From positions 1-64,000 of the forward strand of contig NZ_JABAIA010000004.1 in assembly GCF_012641275.1 (NCBI RefSeq): 64,000 bases of DNA, in the 5' to 3' direction. Shown here one piece after another: positions 43,682 through 51,326 of this stretch (the stretch's first letter is position 1; every line of letters starts with the position of its first letter). Both the position numbers and the translations under genes were made by a program. This DNA is from Chitinophaga varians (lineage in GTDB: Bacteria; Bacteroidota; Bacteroidia; Chitinophagales; Chitinophagaceae). Under the pieces are notes generated by a model that made no database searches, was not told the origin of the DNA, and worked only from the letters and a program-made list of their open reading frames with translations.

Positions 43682-45415
43682 ATGAATAAACATGAAACTA
43701 TAGCGTATTGTCAAAATATCTTTGAGAGGCTGAGTACCGCGAATGTGAAACCTTTTGGTAGCGGGCCTCTGGGGAATAGCCTTGTCAAAGGGAGCGCAGG
43801 TAGCCTTATCTTTTTATTGCAGTTGTATGATGTTGCCCAATCCCCGACGGTATTGTATTATATTTTAGAGGAAGCCCGAAGGACAGGGGAGGAGTTCGGG
43901 CAACATAAAACGCTTAACTATTCACTGGGATACGGAAAGATGGGAAACGTTTACCTCTACCTGCAATTATACCGGCGCCTTGACGACCGTCGTTGGTTAG
44001 ATGAAGCGACAAAAGTAGTGTGGGAGTTTGCAGAGTCGCATGGAATATGTTTCGCGCTCCAGAATGGGTGCGGCATCAATAAAGGTACTTCAGGAGTACT
44101 GTTGGTGCTATTGGAACTTTATCATTATACAGGGGAGAATTGGTTGTACGATGCTATCCGTGAGTGTATAGGAAGCATTATGCAGAAAATGGATGTCAGA
44201 GGGGCCTGGCCAACATGGAGGGATCAGCAACATACCGGTGAATGCCGGGAATGGATTTCGGCAAGAAATGCTGTTGCAACGACATTCATCAGTATAGCAG
44301 ATTCTTTTTCTATTGAACACCTTTCTGCATTTGTAAGAACCAATTTGGCTGATCTTGCAGACGGTAGATCGTTGGCTGCGGCCTTGTACAAAGAAATGGA
44401 GGAAGCCGGTATAAAAGGCCCGCCGGCAGGTATGATATGTCTGAAGGCATATGAATTATCGTCAGACCCGGCATACCTTTATTCCCTAGATAACATCATA
44501 GCAGAGTTGTTGGAACAGTTCGGCGGAAAAATGGAGCAGGATGATTTTACGATGGAAACGGGACTGTGTGGCTTGGGGTATTTGTTGCTGAGACGTTTGT
44601 CGCCAGCGGGGGCTGTCCAGCCGGATTTTTTTCTTCCAATGAAAGTATACAGCGTTAACGTACCTGGCGCTCGTTTACCTTTTCCGGATGAGGATGAATT
44701 TCAGCACATAATACTGGGCGGTCTGTTCCGGAATTCCTATAAAAACTGTACAGAGGAGGAAAAAGAACGGATCAGGGAAAAGGTATTTAAACCAGGTAGT
44801 ATACTGAACGTGCATAATTTTGATGTTTTGGAGACAGAAGAAAAACTTCGCGTGGACCTTGCATTGATGAAATCTGCAGCGGTATTAAAGGGAGGCAGTG
44901 CCGAATCTGAAATGGCAGAGGTGCTGGCGATCTCCGAAGTTGTACGGAAAGACCGGGAAACGGTTATGAGCCTGCCCATTACCGTTTCATCTGAAGTGAT
45001 CATAACCACCCTTCCAGCGGCCGACGCTAACCCGGATATGGAGAATTTTTTGGCTACCTATGGAGTCGGCTCTTTTGCCTGCCGGATTGACAGTATGGGA
45101 AGCCTCGATGTGAAGCCTCTTAATTTATCAAAAATAGTTTTCGATTATCTGGGAGACTGCGGAACGGGGAACGACATCAGTGCCGGCATTTGCCAGTTCG
45201 TAGCTTCACAGCCGGCACCCGCCAGGGCACTTATCTGTAAGTATTTGAGGGCGCAGGAGCCTTTTTTGGAGCAATATATTAATGAAATGGTGTTTCAAGC
45301 GATTAAATTTTATCTGACAGAAGGAGTATTTGTATTGTTGCAACGCGAAGAATCCTTATTTTCGGATAAAAATACCCTTATTCCCAAATCAATTCAACTT
45401 AGTAATGAAGCTTAG
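43682..45415 (+). CDS. LanC-like alpha/alpha-toroid protein with C-terminal extension
   Basis: A 577-aa protein whose first ~310 residues show the repeated GxxG-helix pattern of lanthionine cyclases and their relatives: VKGSAGSLIFLLQLYD, YGKMGNVYLYLQLYRRL, GINKGTSGVLLVLLELY and TGLCGLGYLLLRRL. The zinc ligands of true LanC (WCxG and CHG) are not visible, so cyclase chemistry is doubtful. Residues ~315-577 form an unrecognised extension. No lanthipeptide precursor or LanB/LanM is present. Adjacent to a DUF6734-like gene and within an NRPS operon, it may have been recruited as a binding or scaffold protein. Confidence 0.65.
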   Translation: MNKHETIAYCQNIFERLSTANVKPFGSGPLGNSLVKGSAGSLIFLLQLYDVAQSPTVLYYILEEARRTGEEFGQHKTLNYSLGYGKMGNVYLYLQLYRRLDDRRWLDEATKVVWEFAESHGICFALQNGCGINKGTSGVLLVLLELYHYTGENWLYDAIRECIGSIMQKMDVRGAWPTWRDQQHTGECREWISARNAVATTFISIADSFSIEHLSAFVRTNLADLADGRSLAAALYKEMEEAGIKGPPAGMICLKAYELSSDPAYLYSLDNIIAELLEQFGGKMEQDDFTMETGLCGLGYLLLRRLSPAGAVQPDFFLPMKVYSVNVPGARLPFPDEDEFQHIILGGLFRNSYKNCTEEEKERIREKVFKPGSILNVHNFDVLETEEKLRVDLALMKSAAVLKGGSAESEMAEVLAISEVVRKDRETVMSLPITVSSEVIITTLPAADANPDMENFLATYGVGSFACRIDSMGSLDVKPLNLSKIVFDYLGDCGTGNDISAGICQFVASQPAPARALICKYLRAQEPFLEQYINEMVFQAIKFYLTEGVFVLLQREESLFSDKNTLIPKSIQLSNEA

Positions 45416-45959
45416 CATTCAATCTTCCAGACTGTTAATCCGCGATTTTTCAAAAAATGACTGGGAAGATTTACATCGGTTGTATATGATGCCTGAAACG
45501 GTAAAATACAATCCAAGTGGTTATCCGGAGAGTGAATCCGCAACGGAGAAACTGGTGGCAGAGTGGTCGGAACAACCGGCAGCCGCTCACCGGGAGGAGT
45601 ATACCGTGGCGGTCATAGAAAAGGCGGAGGGTGGTTTTGTGGGAGTTATTTCACTGGATCTGGGTGACGCCAAATATAGAAAAGCAGAAATCTGGTATAA
45701 GCTTTTACCGGAATACTGGGGAAAAGGCTACGCTACAGAGGCTGTAAGCAGTATGCTTGCTTTCGGATTTGGGACATTGAAATTGCATAGAATAGAATGT
45801 GGCTGCAGTATCCATAACACGGGCTCATACCGTGTGATGGAGAAGGTGGGTATGACACGTGAAGGTGTTAAGCGGAAGGTGCTGCCGTTGGAAGATGGAT
45901 GGCACGATGCATATATTTATGGCATTTTGGCGTCGGAGTTTGCCAGGACAGGGGAATAA
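45405..45959 (+). CDS. GNAT N-acetyltransferase (RimJ/RimL-like)
   Basis: A 184-aa acetyl-CoA-dependent N-acetyltransferase. It opens with SSRLLIRDFSKNDWEDLHRLY, the usual RimJ/RimL entry. The CoA pyrophosphate loop is PEYWGKGYATEAV, and HRIECGCSIHNTGSYRVMEKVGM follows the family pattern (N-x-x-S-x-x-v-mEK-GM). The start at 45405 overlaps the LanC-like stop, so it is the last gene of the operon. It may acetylate an amine of the product, for tailoring or self-resistance. Such acetyltransferases are common, and the link to the peptide rests on position. Confidence 0.85.
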   Translation: MKLSIQSSRLLIRDFSKNDWEDLHRLYMMPETVKYNPSGYPESESATEKLVAEWSEQPAAAHREEYTVAVIEKAEGGFVGVISLDLGDAKYRKAEIWYKLLPEYWGKGYATEAVSSMLAFGFGTLKLHRIECGCSIHNTGSYRVMEKVGMTREGVKRKVLPLEDGWHDAYIYGILASEFARTGE

Positions 45960-45980
45960 CCGGGCCAAGGAAAACTGACA

Positions 45981-46005
45981 GAACCCGGCAGCTTGCCGGG
46001 CGTTC
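45981..46005 (+). terminator. Hairpin at the end of the NRPS operon
   Basis: GAACCCGGCA and TGCCGGGCGTTC can pair around a GCT loop: a 7-bp GC stem CCCGGCA/TGCCGGG, extended by GAAC/GTTC. It starts 22 nt after the last stop codon. There is no clear T-run, so termination may depend on the second hairpin just downstream. Confidence 0.6.
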
Positions 46006-46015
46006 TATAAATGGT

Positions 46016-46062
46016 AACAGCCATGGCTTCATCCGCTAATAGCAAATGAAGCCGCGGCTGTT
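46016..46062. terminator. Second long hairpin after the NRPS operon
   Basis: AACAGCC-AT-GGCTTCAT (46016-46032) is followed by a 13-nt spacer and ATGAAGCC-GC-GGCTGTT (46046-46062). The arms are complementary over 15 of 17 positions. Such a symmetric stem could terminate transcription from either side and protect the operon mRNA 3' end. Confidence 0.6.
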
Positions 46063-46484
46063 GTGTTATTGATACAACCGTCTTTCTCTTAAATACCGCA
46101 GCCACTGCTCCGGCAGACCAGTTGTATACCGTTGGCTTGTTTATACTTTGACAGCAACAGATCGAAACCAGTATTTTCGACCACTCTTTCTAACTTGTCA
46201 AAATCGCCCCAGCGCGTTTATCCGTACCCATGCCCAACGGGGAAGCTTACCCATTTTCGAGATGGCAGCCGTTTCCTAGCATCGTGTGCCCGAGGCATGA
46301 TTGGTAACTGTTTGTTGAGGCTATGAAAGGAAGTGGCGTCCTTGTAATCGCAGACAAAGAATAGGGCCTGCAGGTGGCGCCGGTAGATTTTATCAGTTCA
46401 TATGCCAGCCGGACGGCTGCCTCACTGTCAGCTTTGAAGTCCACATCTATCATAGTATGGTCCTCTGTTGGCAACGTAACTTAG
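46063..46484 (-). pseudogene. Decayed ORF fragments on the minus strand
   Basis: Several minus-strand pieces look coding but are broken by stops and frame changes. One (46247-46474) reads MIDVDFKADSEAAVRLAYE. A parallel frame reads HLQALFFVCDYKDATSF. A third, 46089-46217, reads RWGDFDKLERVVENTGF and ends in ANGIQLVCRSSGCGI. Taken together they suggest one lost gene with frameshifts. I do not recognise the family. It lies between the NRPS operon and the histidine kinase and may mark a cargo joint. Confidence 0.35.
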
Positions 46485-48245
46485 CTAATCTACCTGAACA
46501 AGGGGAATGAAAGTTGCAAGCTTTCGTTTTAACTGAGAATCCTTGAATGGTTTAGGCAAAAATGCATCTACGCCGGCCTCAAAACACCGTTGTATCTGCT
46601 CAAACTCAGCTGAGGATATAATAATTATTGGAGTTTTGTTGAGAATGCTGTTAGTCTTGAATTCATTGATTAGATCCAATGTATTAAAGTTATTCTTTAG
46701 ATTAAAATCTAATATAATTACGTCGGGAAGCTCTTTAACTGCGACAATAACAGCCTCCTCTGGTGAGGCGGCGCCCACTGGCTGACAGCCAAATCTGGTT
46801 ACCGATCTCATGGTTATATCCCTAAGAAAATCCGAATCTTCGATCACGAGTATTTTTTGACCGTTGAATCTGAAATTTGAAAAATTGATAAAAGATTTTA
46901 TTTCTTCATCAGTTGGAATTGTCAGGGGAATAGAGACTGTAAACTTGGCCCCCTTTCCTTCTTTACTATGTAACGTAATTGTACCATTTAGTTGTTGGAC
47001 TAGTTTTTTGGCAAGCGCCAGGCCAACCCCTGTACTCATTATGCCAACGGAAGATTCGCCGCTCGTAAAGAACGCTTCGAATATTTTATTCTGCTTATCT
47101 TCTGGTATTCCAGGACCATTGTCTTTAACGCTAATAATTAGTCTTGAATCCGAGTTACGGACATTCACATAGATATCCGTTTTTTCAAACGAAAATTTAA
47201 TTGCATTAACAATTAAATTCGTTACGATGTGGTTAACTTTAATTCTGTCAGTTATTATATATTGTGGAGTGTTTTCATTAATATTAAGAATCAGGGTTGC
47301 GTTCTTTTGTAAGGCCTTATGCCCATAAAGCCTAATCAGGTCTGTAGCCCAGGAATGAACATCCATGGTCTCATTGTTAATTGCTCTTTCTCCTTCTTTC
47401 TCATATCTCGCCCATGTAAGGATAGTTGAGCATTGATCTGCAATCACCGAGCCTGCAGTAGTCAACCGCCATAGGTCGTCTAATAGGATATCCATGCGGG
47501 TAATACCTTCAATGTTGTCGACCCTTTGAATATAGTTACTTACTGTTTGAGTAATTATGTGAGCTGGATTGCTGATTTCATGAGTTACCTCATTCAAAAG
47601 CATTGAGGTAGCTTTTTCCGCTTTCAGATACTTTTCCGTTTTAGAGGCAATCTCCATTTCAGTCAGCCTGGCCTGTTGTACGCTCCGTTGTATAAAAAAG
47701 AACATTAAGGTTACGCCCAGCGTGGTAACAGAAGCGTAGATTGTCCAACGTACTAAATTCACCTGGGAGGTTGTTATTGGCCATTCAGGAATGTACTTAT
47801 GCTGGTAATTCAATTCCAGTAGCACAATTGTGATTACTGACATTACCATTGCCACAATGCGATATGCATTCGTTTTAAACACAAGATACGCTGCAACCAA
47901 AAGGTAAAGGGTTAAAATTCCTGCATGGGAATTTTCGCCAAACTTGGCGCCAAAATAAAGAACAGAAAGGCAATGCGTCACGTACATTAAAAAAGCTGCG
48001 GGATCGTATGCCCGTCGTTTATTCAAACACAACACAACAACGAATAGGAGATCTTCACCCAGAGAAGGAATTAACACCCCTCTGATATCTGTTGCAACAT
48101 AAATCACAAAATTAGCTACCAAACCTACACCGATATTGATTAGTGCCATTACATTGATGGTACGGATTATGGTCTTCCTAAACGAAATTGGTTGACCTTC
48201 AACTCCAAAATCGATAATTTTTTGGGTAATTGTCTTGAGACGCAT
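46485..48245 (-). CDS. Hybrid sensor histidine kinase with receiver domain
   Basis: A 586-aa membrane sensor. Residues ~28-190 hold about six hydrophobic segments with short loops, so sensing is probably in or near the membrane. A coiled linker precedes the phospho-acceptor His222 (EVTHEISNPAH). The ATP-binding domain has NLIVNAIKFS, DNGPGIP and GVGLALAKKLV. A C-terminal receiver (~460-586) has phospho-acceptor Asp513 in IILDFNLK and Lys in FLPKPF. No output domain or partner regulator is encoded nearby, so signals must leave by phosphorelay or through the receiver. It is divergent from the P450 gene; regulation of the peptide operon is possible but unproven. Confidence 0.88.
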   Translation of the reverse strand: MRLKTITQKIIDFGVEGQPISFRKTIIRTINVMALINIGVGLVANFVIYVATDIRGVLIPSLGEDLLFVVVLCLNKRRAYDPAAFLMYVTHCLSVLYFGAKFGENSHAGILTLYLLVAAYLVFKTNAYRIVAMVMSVITIVLLELNYQHKYIPEWPITTSQVNLVRWTIYASVTTLGVTLMFFFIQRSVQQARLTEMEIASKTEKYLKAEKATSMLLNEVTHEISNPAHIITQTVSNYIQRVDNIEGITRMDILLDDLWRLTTAGSVIADQCSTILTWARYEKEGERAINNETMDVHSWATDLIRLYGHKALQKNATLILNINENTPQYIITDRIKVNHIVTNLIVNAIKFSFEKTDIYVNVRNSDSRLIISVKDNGPGIPEDKQNKIFEAFFTSGESSVGIMSTGVGLALAKKLVQQLNGTITLHSKEGKGAKFTVSIPLTIPTDEEIKSFINFSNFRFNGQKILVIEDSDFLRDITMRSVTRFGCQPVGAASPEEAVIVAVKELPDVIILDFNLKNNFNTLDLINEFKTNSILNKTPIIIISSAEFEQIQRCFEAGVDAFLPKPFKDSQLKRKLATFIPLVQVD

Positions 48246-48448
48246 ATTTGGACAATGTTTTGGTGGGCTAGCAAATAAACTGACTCCAGTTCTAAGAAAA
48301 TTAGGACCTTAACTATCAGATATATAAATATAATTTACGATTATATGCGACTTGGAAATGTTAACAGAATGTTAATTTGCGAGTTTCGCAATTTTCCCTA
48401 GCACCCTATTTCATATATTATATATCAAATAAATAAATTTAATTTTAT

Positions 48449-49600
48449 ATGCTGTCACTTTTATATCCCGAAACATGGACGACCTCAAAATTAAAGCAGG
48501 GGGTACATTTTGATCCGAATTTTACCACATATTTTGGCCATCGTGGATCTTGGCAGGTATACGACTATTCGAACGTTAAACGAGTACTCACCGATCATAC
48601 AATCTTCGGCAACCAATATACTCCTCGTGTAGAAAATAACCCGTTGGCTGAAAATTTAAATCAGGCAGATCCTCCTCAACATACCAGATTGAGGGCATTT
48701 ATGACGAAAACTTTTACACCCAGTTTGGTTAAAGCAATGGAACCATCAATACACATCGCCGCATCCGATTTACTGAACAATATTGATGATCACGAAACAG
48801 ACTTTGTAAGTGGCTTTTCGGCCAATTTACCTGTCAATATTATCTCCCAGGTATTGGGAATCACAAGTTCCGATTTTTCGCAGGTTGCCAAGTGGGTCGA
48901 TGCTGTTTCTGCCGTGCCGACTCCAGATACATTAGCTTCGTACTACCAATGCCAAACCGAAATTATGGAATTTCTTCTGAAAGAAGTGCGAAAGAAAAGA
49001 GAGAAACAGAATAACTTGATTTCACAATGGCAACAAACAGAAATAGCAGGCGAGTACTTAAATGAAATGGAAATAGTCCTGTTTTGTATAAATCTATATC
49101 TCGGAGGCTCAGGTACGCTTGGTGGCCTACTCGAGTTAGCTATATTCACGTTATCTGAAAAACCAGAACTTCAAGACCAACTTTATCAAAATTCTAACTT
49201 AATCCCTGCCTTCATTGAGGAACTACTTCGGTTCAGACCCCCAGTTCCTACGATGTATCGCATCGTTAAGGAAGAAACGATGATTGGCGACCAGACGTTA
49301 AAAAAGGGGGAAATTGTGACCGCCTGGATTGCAACAGCCAATCGGGATGAACTTGTGTTTGATTCGCCTCATACTTTCAATTTGGCAAGAAAAACTGCAT
49401 CACAACATTTGGCTTTAGGCCATGGTATCCATTTTTGTTCTGGAGCACATTTGGTGCGTACAGAAGCTAGGATTTCGCTTGAAATAATTTTACAGAATTT
49501 AAAGGATGTTAAGGTAGTCGGATCTCCGACATTGAAAAATAGTGTTTTGGCAAGTACTTTCACACAACTACCGATACGTTATAATAAACGCTTACAGTAA
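48449..49600 (+). CDS. Cytochrome P450
   Basis: A 383-aa soluble bacterial P450. The heme loop is LALGHGIHFCSGAHLVRTEA with thiolate Cys330; the canonical Phe of FxxGxHxCxG is replaced by Leu. The K-helix ExxR is EELLRF. The I-helix reads LGGSGTLGG and keeps the Thr used for O2 activation. PPQHTRLRAFMTKTF is the usual C-helix region. It stands alone, with its own AT-rich upstream region and a terminator hairpin after it. No ferredoxin is adjacent, so electrons come from elsewhere. It could oxidise the NRPS product, but it is 2.5 kb away and separately transcribed. Confidence 0.9.
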   Translation: MLSLLYPETWTTSKLKQGVHFDPNFTTYFGHRGSWQVYDYSNVKRVLTDHTIFGNQYTPRVENNPLAENLNQADPPQHTRLRAFMTKTFTPSLVKAMEPSIHIAASDLLNNIDDHETDFVSGFSANLPVNIISQVLGITSSDFSQVAKWVDAVSAVPTPDTLASYYQCQTEIMEFLLKEVRKKREKQNNLISQWQQTEIAGEYLNEMEIVLFCINLYLGGSGTLGGLLELAIFTLSEKPELQDQLYQNSNLIPAFIEELLRFRPPVPTMYRIVKEETMIGDQTLKKGEIVTAWIATANRDELVFDSPHTFNLARKTASQHLALGHGIHFCSGAHLVRTEARISLEIILQNLKDVKVVGSPTLKNSVLASTFTQLPIRYNKRLQ

Positions 49601-49722
49601 AAACATAAATCGCCAAAATTCAATGTGCTATCTATGTGTAACTCTAAGACAGTCGAAAAAGAATATACTTTTTCATTGTATTGTCAATATACCATATTAT
49701 TCTGCTAGTTGGTATCTCCATA

Positions 49723-49765
49723 AAACTGTGTCAAAGGATTCAACTGAATACCTTTAACACAGTTT
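49723..49765. terminator. Bidirectional-type terminator hairpin
   Basis: AAACTGTGTCAAAGG (49723-49737) pairs with CCTTTAACACAGTTT (49751-49765) with one mismatch. The inner ATTCA/TGAAT can pair further around AC. It lies between the convergent P450 and XRE regulator genes and probably serves both. Confidence 0.7.
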
Positions 49766-49797
49766 GCTTTTGGCGGTAAGCCTAGGAAAATGTGTGA

Positions 49798-50217
49798 CTA
49801 TTTTTTAGGACTTTTGTGTCTCAACTCTTCAATCTCTTTGCGAAGAGATTCAATTAATTCATCTTTCAGTTTCAATTCCCGTTCCATATATGCGAGTAAT
49901 TTATCCGCATAGTTGAAAGTAGGCTGAAATTGGTAAGTAGCCTGATTTGATGAGTCATGAGTGGTGATTGTAAAATCGTTTGAAATAAACTGTACCATTG
50001 CCTCTTCTGAATAGTTTTTAATTGCATCAGCAGAAACGTCCATAATTTCAGCAATCTGGTCTAACAGTTTATCGTCAATAGTGTCCTTCTGTAGCAAACG
50101 AGAAACCTGTTGTTGACTTATTTCCAGACCTGTGGCTAAAGTGTCTTGCTTTATGTCTAGGGCATTCATAAGTCTTCTAACGTTATTGCCTATATGTGGT
50201 TTTTTTACAGTATGCAT
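49798..50217 (-). CDS. XRE-family transcriptional regulator with coiled-coil tail
   Basis: A 139-aa DNA-binding protein. Residues ~10-65 form a Cro/C1-type helix-turn-helix (NVRRLMNALDIKQDTLA … EISQQQVSRLLQ). The C-terminal ~40 residues are a charged coiled coil (MERELKLKDELIESLRKEIE) that probably drives dimer formation. A TATATTTG -7-like box on the minus strand (50236-50243) and an 11-bp inverted repeat (50269-50302) lie just upstream, consistent with autoregulation and control of the divergent gene at 50395. It is typical of control genes of mobile elements. Confidence 0.85.
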   Translation of the reverse strand: MHTVKKPHIGNNVRRLMNALDIKQDTLATGLEISQQQVSRLLQKDTIDDKLLDQIAEIMDVSADAIKNYSEEAMVQFISNDFTITTHDSSNQATYQFQPTFNYADKLLAYMERELKLKDELIESLRKEIEELRHKSPKK

Positions 50218-50268
50218 GTTAAATATTTCTGTTTACAAATATATAAATAATTGGTGAAGGTGCGTTAG

Positions 50269-50302
50269 GTGTAATTTACGTAGAATTCCGTGTAAATTAC
50301 AC
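50269..50302. promoter_or_regulatory. Palindromic operator between divergent genes
   Basis: GTGTAATTTAC (50269-50279) and GTAAATTACAC (50292-50302) are perfect 11-bp inverted arms with a 12-nt spacer. They lie 52 nt upstream of the XRE regulator start, beside its possible -7 box, and 93 nt upstream of the divergent small gene. This is the most likely binding site of the XRE protein. Confidence 0.6.
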
Positions 50303-50394
50303 TCCAATTGAGTAGAATACTTCGATCATAATGATTTTTTTTGCATTGGTATTTATTCTGCAATAATTCCTCAAAAACTGAAAATGTGGTTGAT

Positions 50395-50718
50395 ATGGCT
50401 AAAAAAAATATTTCAGTGCTGCTATTTATAAATGATAGACTTGGTGAGCTCCCACAGGCTTTTCGAGCGCAGTTTTGCCAGATTTGTTCCTATTCACTCC
50501 CAACTTTCTATAGAAGATGTAAAGAAAAGCCAAAGGACTTCAACAAAACAAAGAAATTCATCAAGGATATCGAGACAGTGAAGGCAGGGGAAGCTGTGAT
50601 ATCCGTAATGGATAACTTATACAAGGATCTATATCAATACTATCCGAATGAACTTCGTGAATGGATCCGGCAGCTAAATAGTCCTAACGTTGGCAGATAC
50701 ACTCAGAAATCAATGTAA
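50395..50718 (+). CDS. Small putative DNA-binding protein A
   Basis: A 107-aa basic protein. Residues ~18-42 read RAQFCQICSYSLPTFYRRCK, a helix-turn-helix-like stretch also found, in altered form, in the gene at 51051 (RERVCKECNWSRPTYYRKM). The shared pattern is F/V-C-x2-C-x2-S-x-P-T-F/Y-Y-R-R/K. The rest is helical with many Lys. It is not a named family to me. The ATG at 50395 is preferred over a TTG at 50341 because similarity to the paralogue begins after it. It is divergent from the XRE gene and may be controlled by the operator between them. Confidence 0.6.
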   Translation: MAKKNISVLLFINDRLGELPQAFRAQFCQICSYSLPTFYRRCKEKPKDFNKTKKFIKDIETVKAGEAVISVMDNLYKDLYQYYPNELREWIRQLNSPNVGRYTQKSM

Positions 50719-50775
50719 CGATTGTGTGCAAAATTATTACTATATGTAATTATATATGGATTTTAAATAGAACTA

Positions 50776-50806
50776 TTTCGGTAAAGTGATTTTTTGCTTA
50801 CTTTTG
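50776..50806 (+). promoter_or_regulatory. Bacteroidota-type promoter for a structured RNA
   Basis: TACTTTTG (50799-50806) matches the -7 consensus TAnnTTTG. TTTC (50776-50779), one base off TTTG, lies exactly 19 nt upstream, the standard spacing. Transcription would start near 50813 and run into the structured element below. Confidence 0.5.
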
Positions 50807-50812
50807 CCGCCA

Positions 50813-50982
50813 AGAAATTCGCAATAATATTAAGCTGCTTTCTTATTCCAATCAGCGAACCTAGGAAATTCAACTGAAGCGTGGAACGAGAGAGAGGGCT
50901 TGCGTTATGCGCAGGCTCTTCTTGTTCGCTTTCATGCCTTCCTAGGGGCCGCTGGTGACAAGTTGAGTCCTGCGCTTTTTTT
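50813..50982 (+). ncRNA. Attenuator-like or small structured RNA
   Basis: Two strong structures compete for the same bases. Hairpin 1 spans 50884-50927: GAACGAG and GAGGGCTTGCG pair with CGCAGGCTCTT and CTTGTTC (18 bp with G-U pairs and a 3-nt bulge) around a TTATG loop. Hairpin 2 pairs GCGCAGGCTC (50909-50918) and CTTGT (50921-50925) with ACAAG (50958-50962) and GAGTCCTGCGC (50965-50975), followed by seven T's (50976-50982), like an intrinsic terminator. The 3' arm of hairpin 1 is the 5' arm of hairpin 2. Together with a good promoter, this suggests either a leader controlling the gene at 51051 or a stand-alone ~170-nt RNA. Confidence 0.5.
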
Positions 50983-51050
50983 ATGGGCTCGCTCTGCATT
51001 ACATTACACAATCCCTTAAAAATTCATTGTATTACTCAAAATTTTAGACA

Positions 51051-51326
51051 ATGGCTACTGAAAATGTCCTGAAACTAGTATATACAGAAATAGCGGGCAT
51101 CCGAGCAAAATTTAGAGAGCGCGTCTGTAAAGAATGTAATTGGAGCAGACCAACTTATTATAGAAAAATGCGTGATGACAGCTTTCCTTTAACCCCATCC
51201 CCGGGGCGTATCTTAAGCAATGCTGAAAGAGACAAAATTACAAGCATAAGAGTTGAGATATACACAGAACTGTTTAACAAATATGTTAATAAAGGCAAAA
51301 AGGGACGAATTTACATTTCAAAATAG
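51051..51326 (+). CDS. Small putative DNA-binding protein B
   Basis: A 91-aa basic protein, paralogous to the product at 50395 through RERVCKECNWSRPTYYRKM near residues 21-39. The motif looks like the recognition half of a helix-turn-helix; the two Cys are three apart and could hold a metal with other ligands, but none is evident. It ends in a Lys/Gly-rich tail. It follows the attenuator-like RNA by 68 nt, so its expression may depend on read-through. Function is unknown; a regulator of the element or its cargo is plausible. Confidence 0.6.
   Translation: MATENVLKLVYTEIAGIRAKFRERVCKECNWSRPTYYRKMRDDSFPLTPSPGRILSNAERDKITSIRVEIYTELFNKYVNKGKKGRIYISK

Larger units (their letters stand above)
10444..45959 (+). 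other. NRPS biosynthetic operon
   Basis: Seventeen consecutive plus-strand genes run from the first NRPS to the acetyltransferase. Gaps are 2-48 nt or overlaps of 1-20 nt, and strong hairpins follow the last gene, which indicates one transcription unit. It encodes four NRPS proteins (five A, five T, five complete C and one TE domains), three candidate beta-hydroxylases, an AsnB-like ligase, two aminotransferases, a dehydrogenase, a CCR-like reductase, an aminomutase, an exporter and several unassigned enzymes. A plausible chain order is NRPS4 (Gly), NRPS1, NRPS2, NRPS3 with release by the terminal TE. This is inferred from domain ends, not gene order. Confidence 0.8.

Noticed and set aside
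43682..45415. True lanthipeptide cyclase with a lanthipeptide cluster
   Set aside because: No visible zinc ligands, no precursor peptide gene and no dehydratase in the operon.
46132..46326. 64-aa plus-strand ORF
   Set aside because: Opposite to the minus-strand gene debris and without family resemblance.
50763..51011. 82-aa minus-strand ORF
   Set aside because: It is antisense to the structured RNA with its promoter and terminator-like stem; its composition reflects the hairpins.
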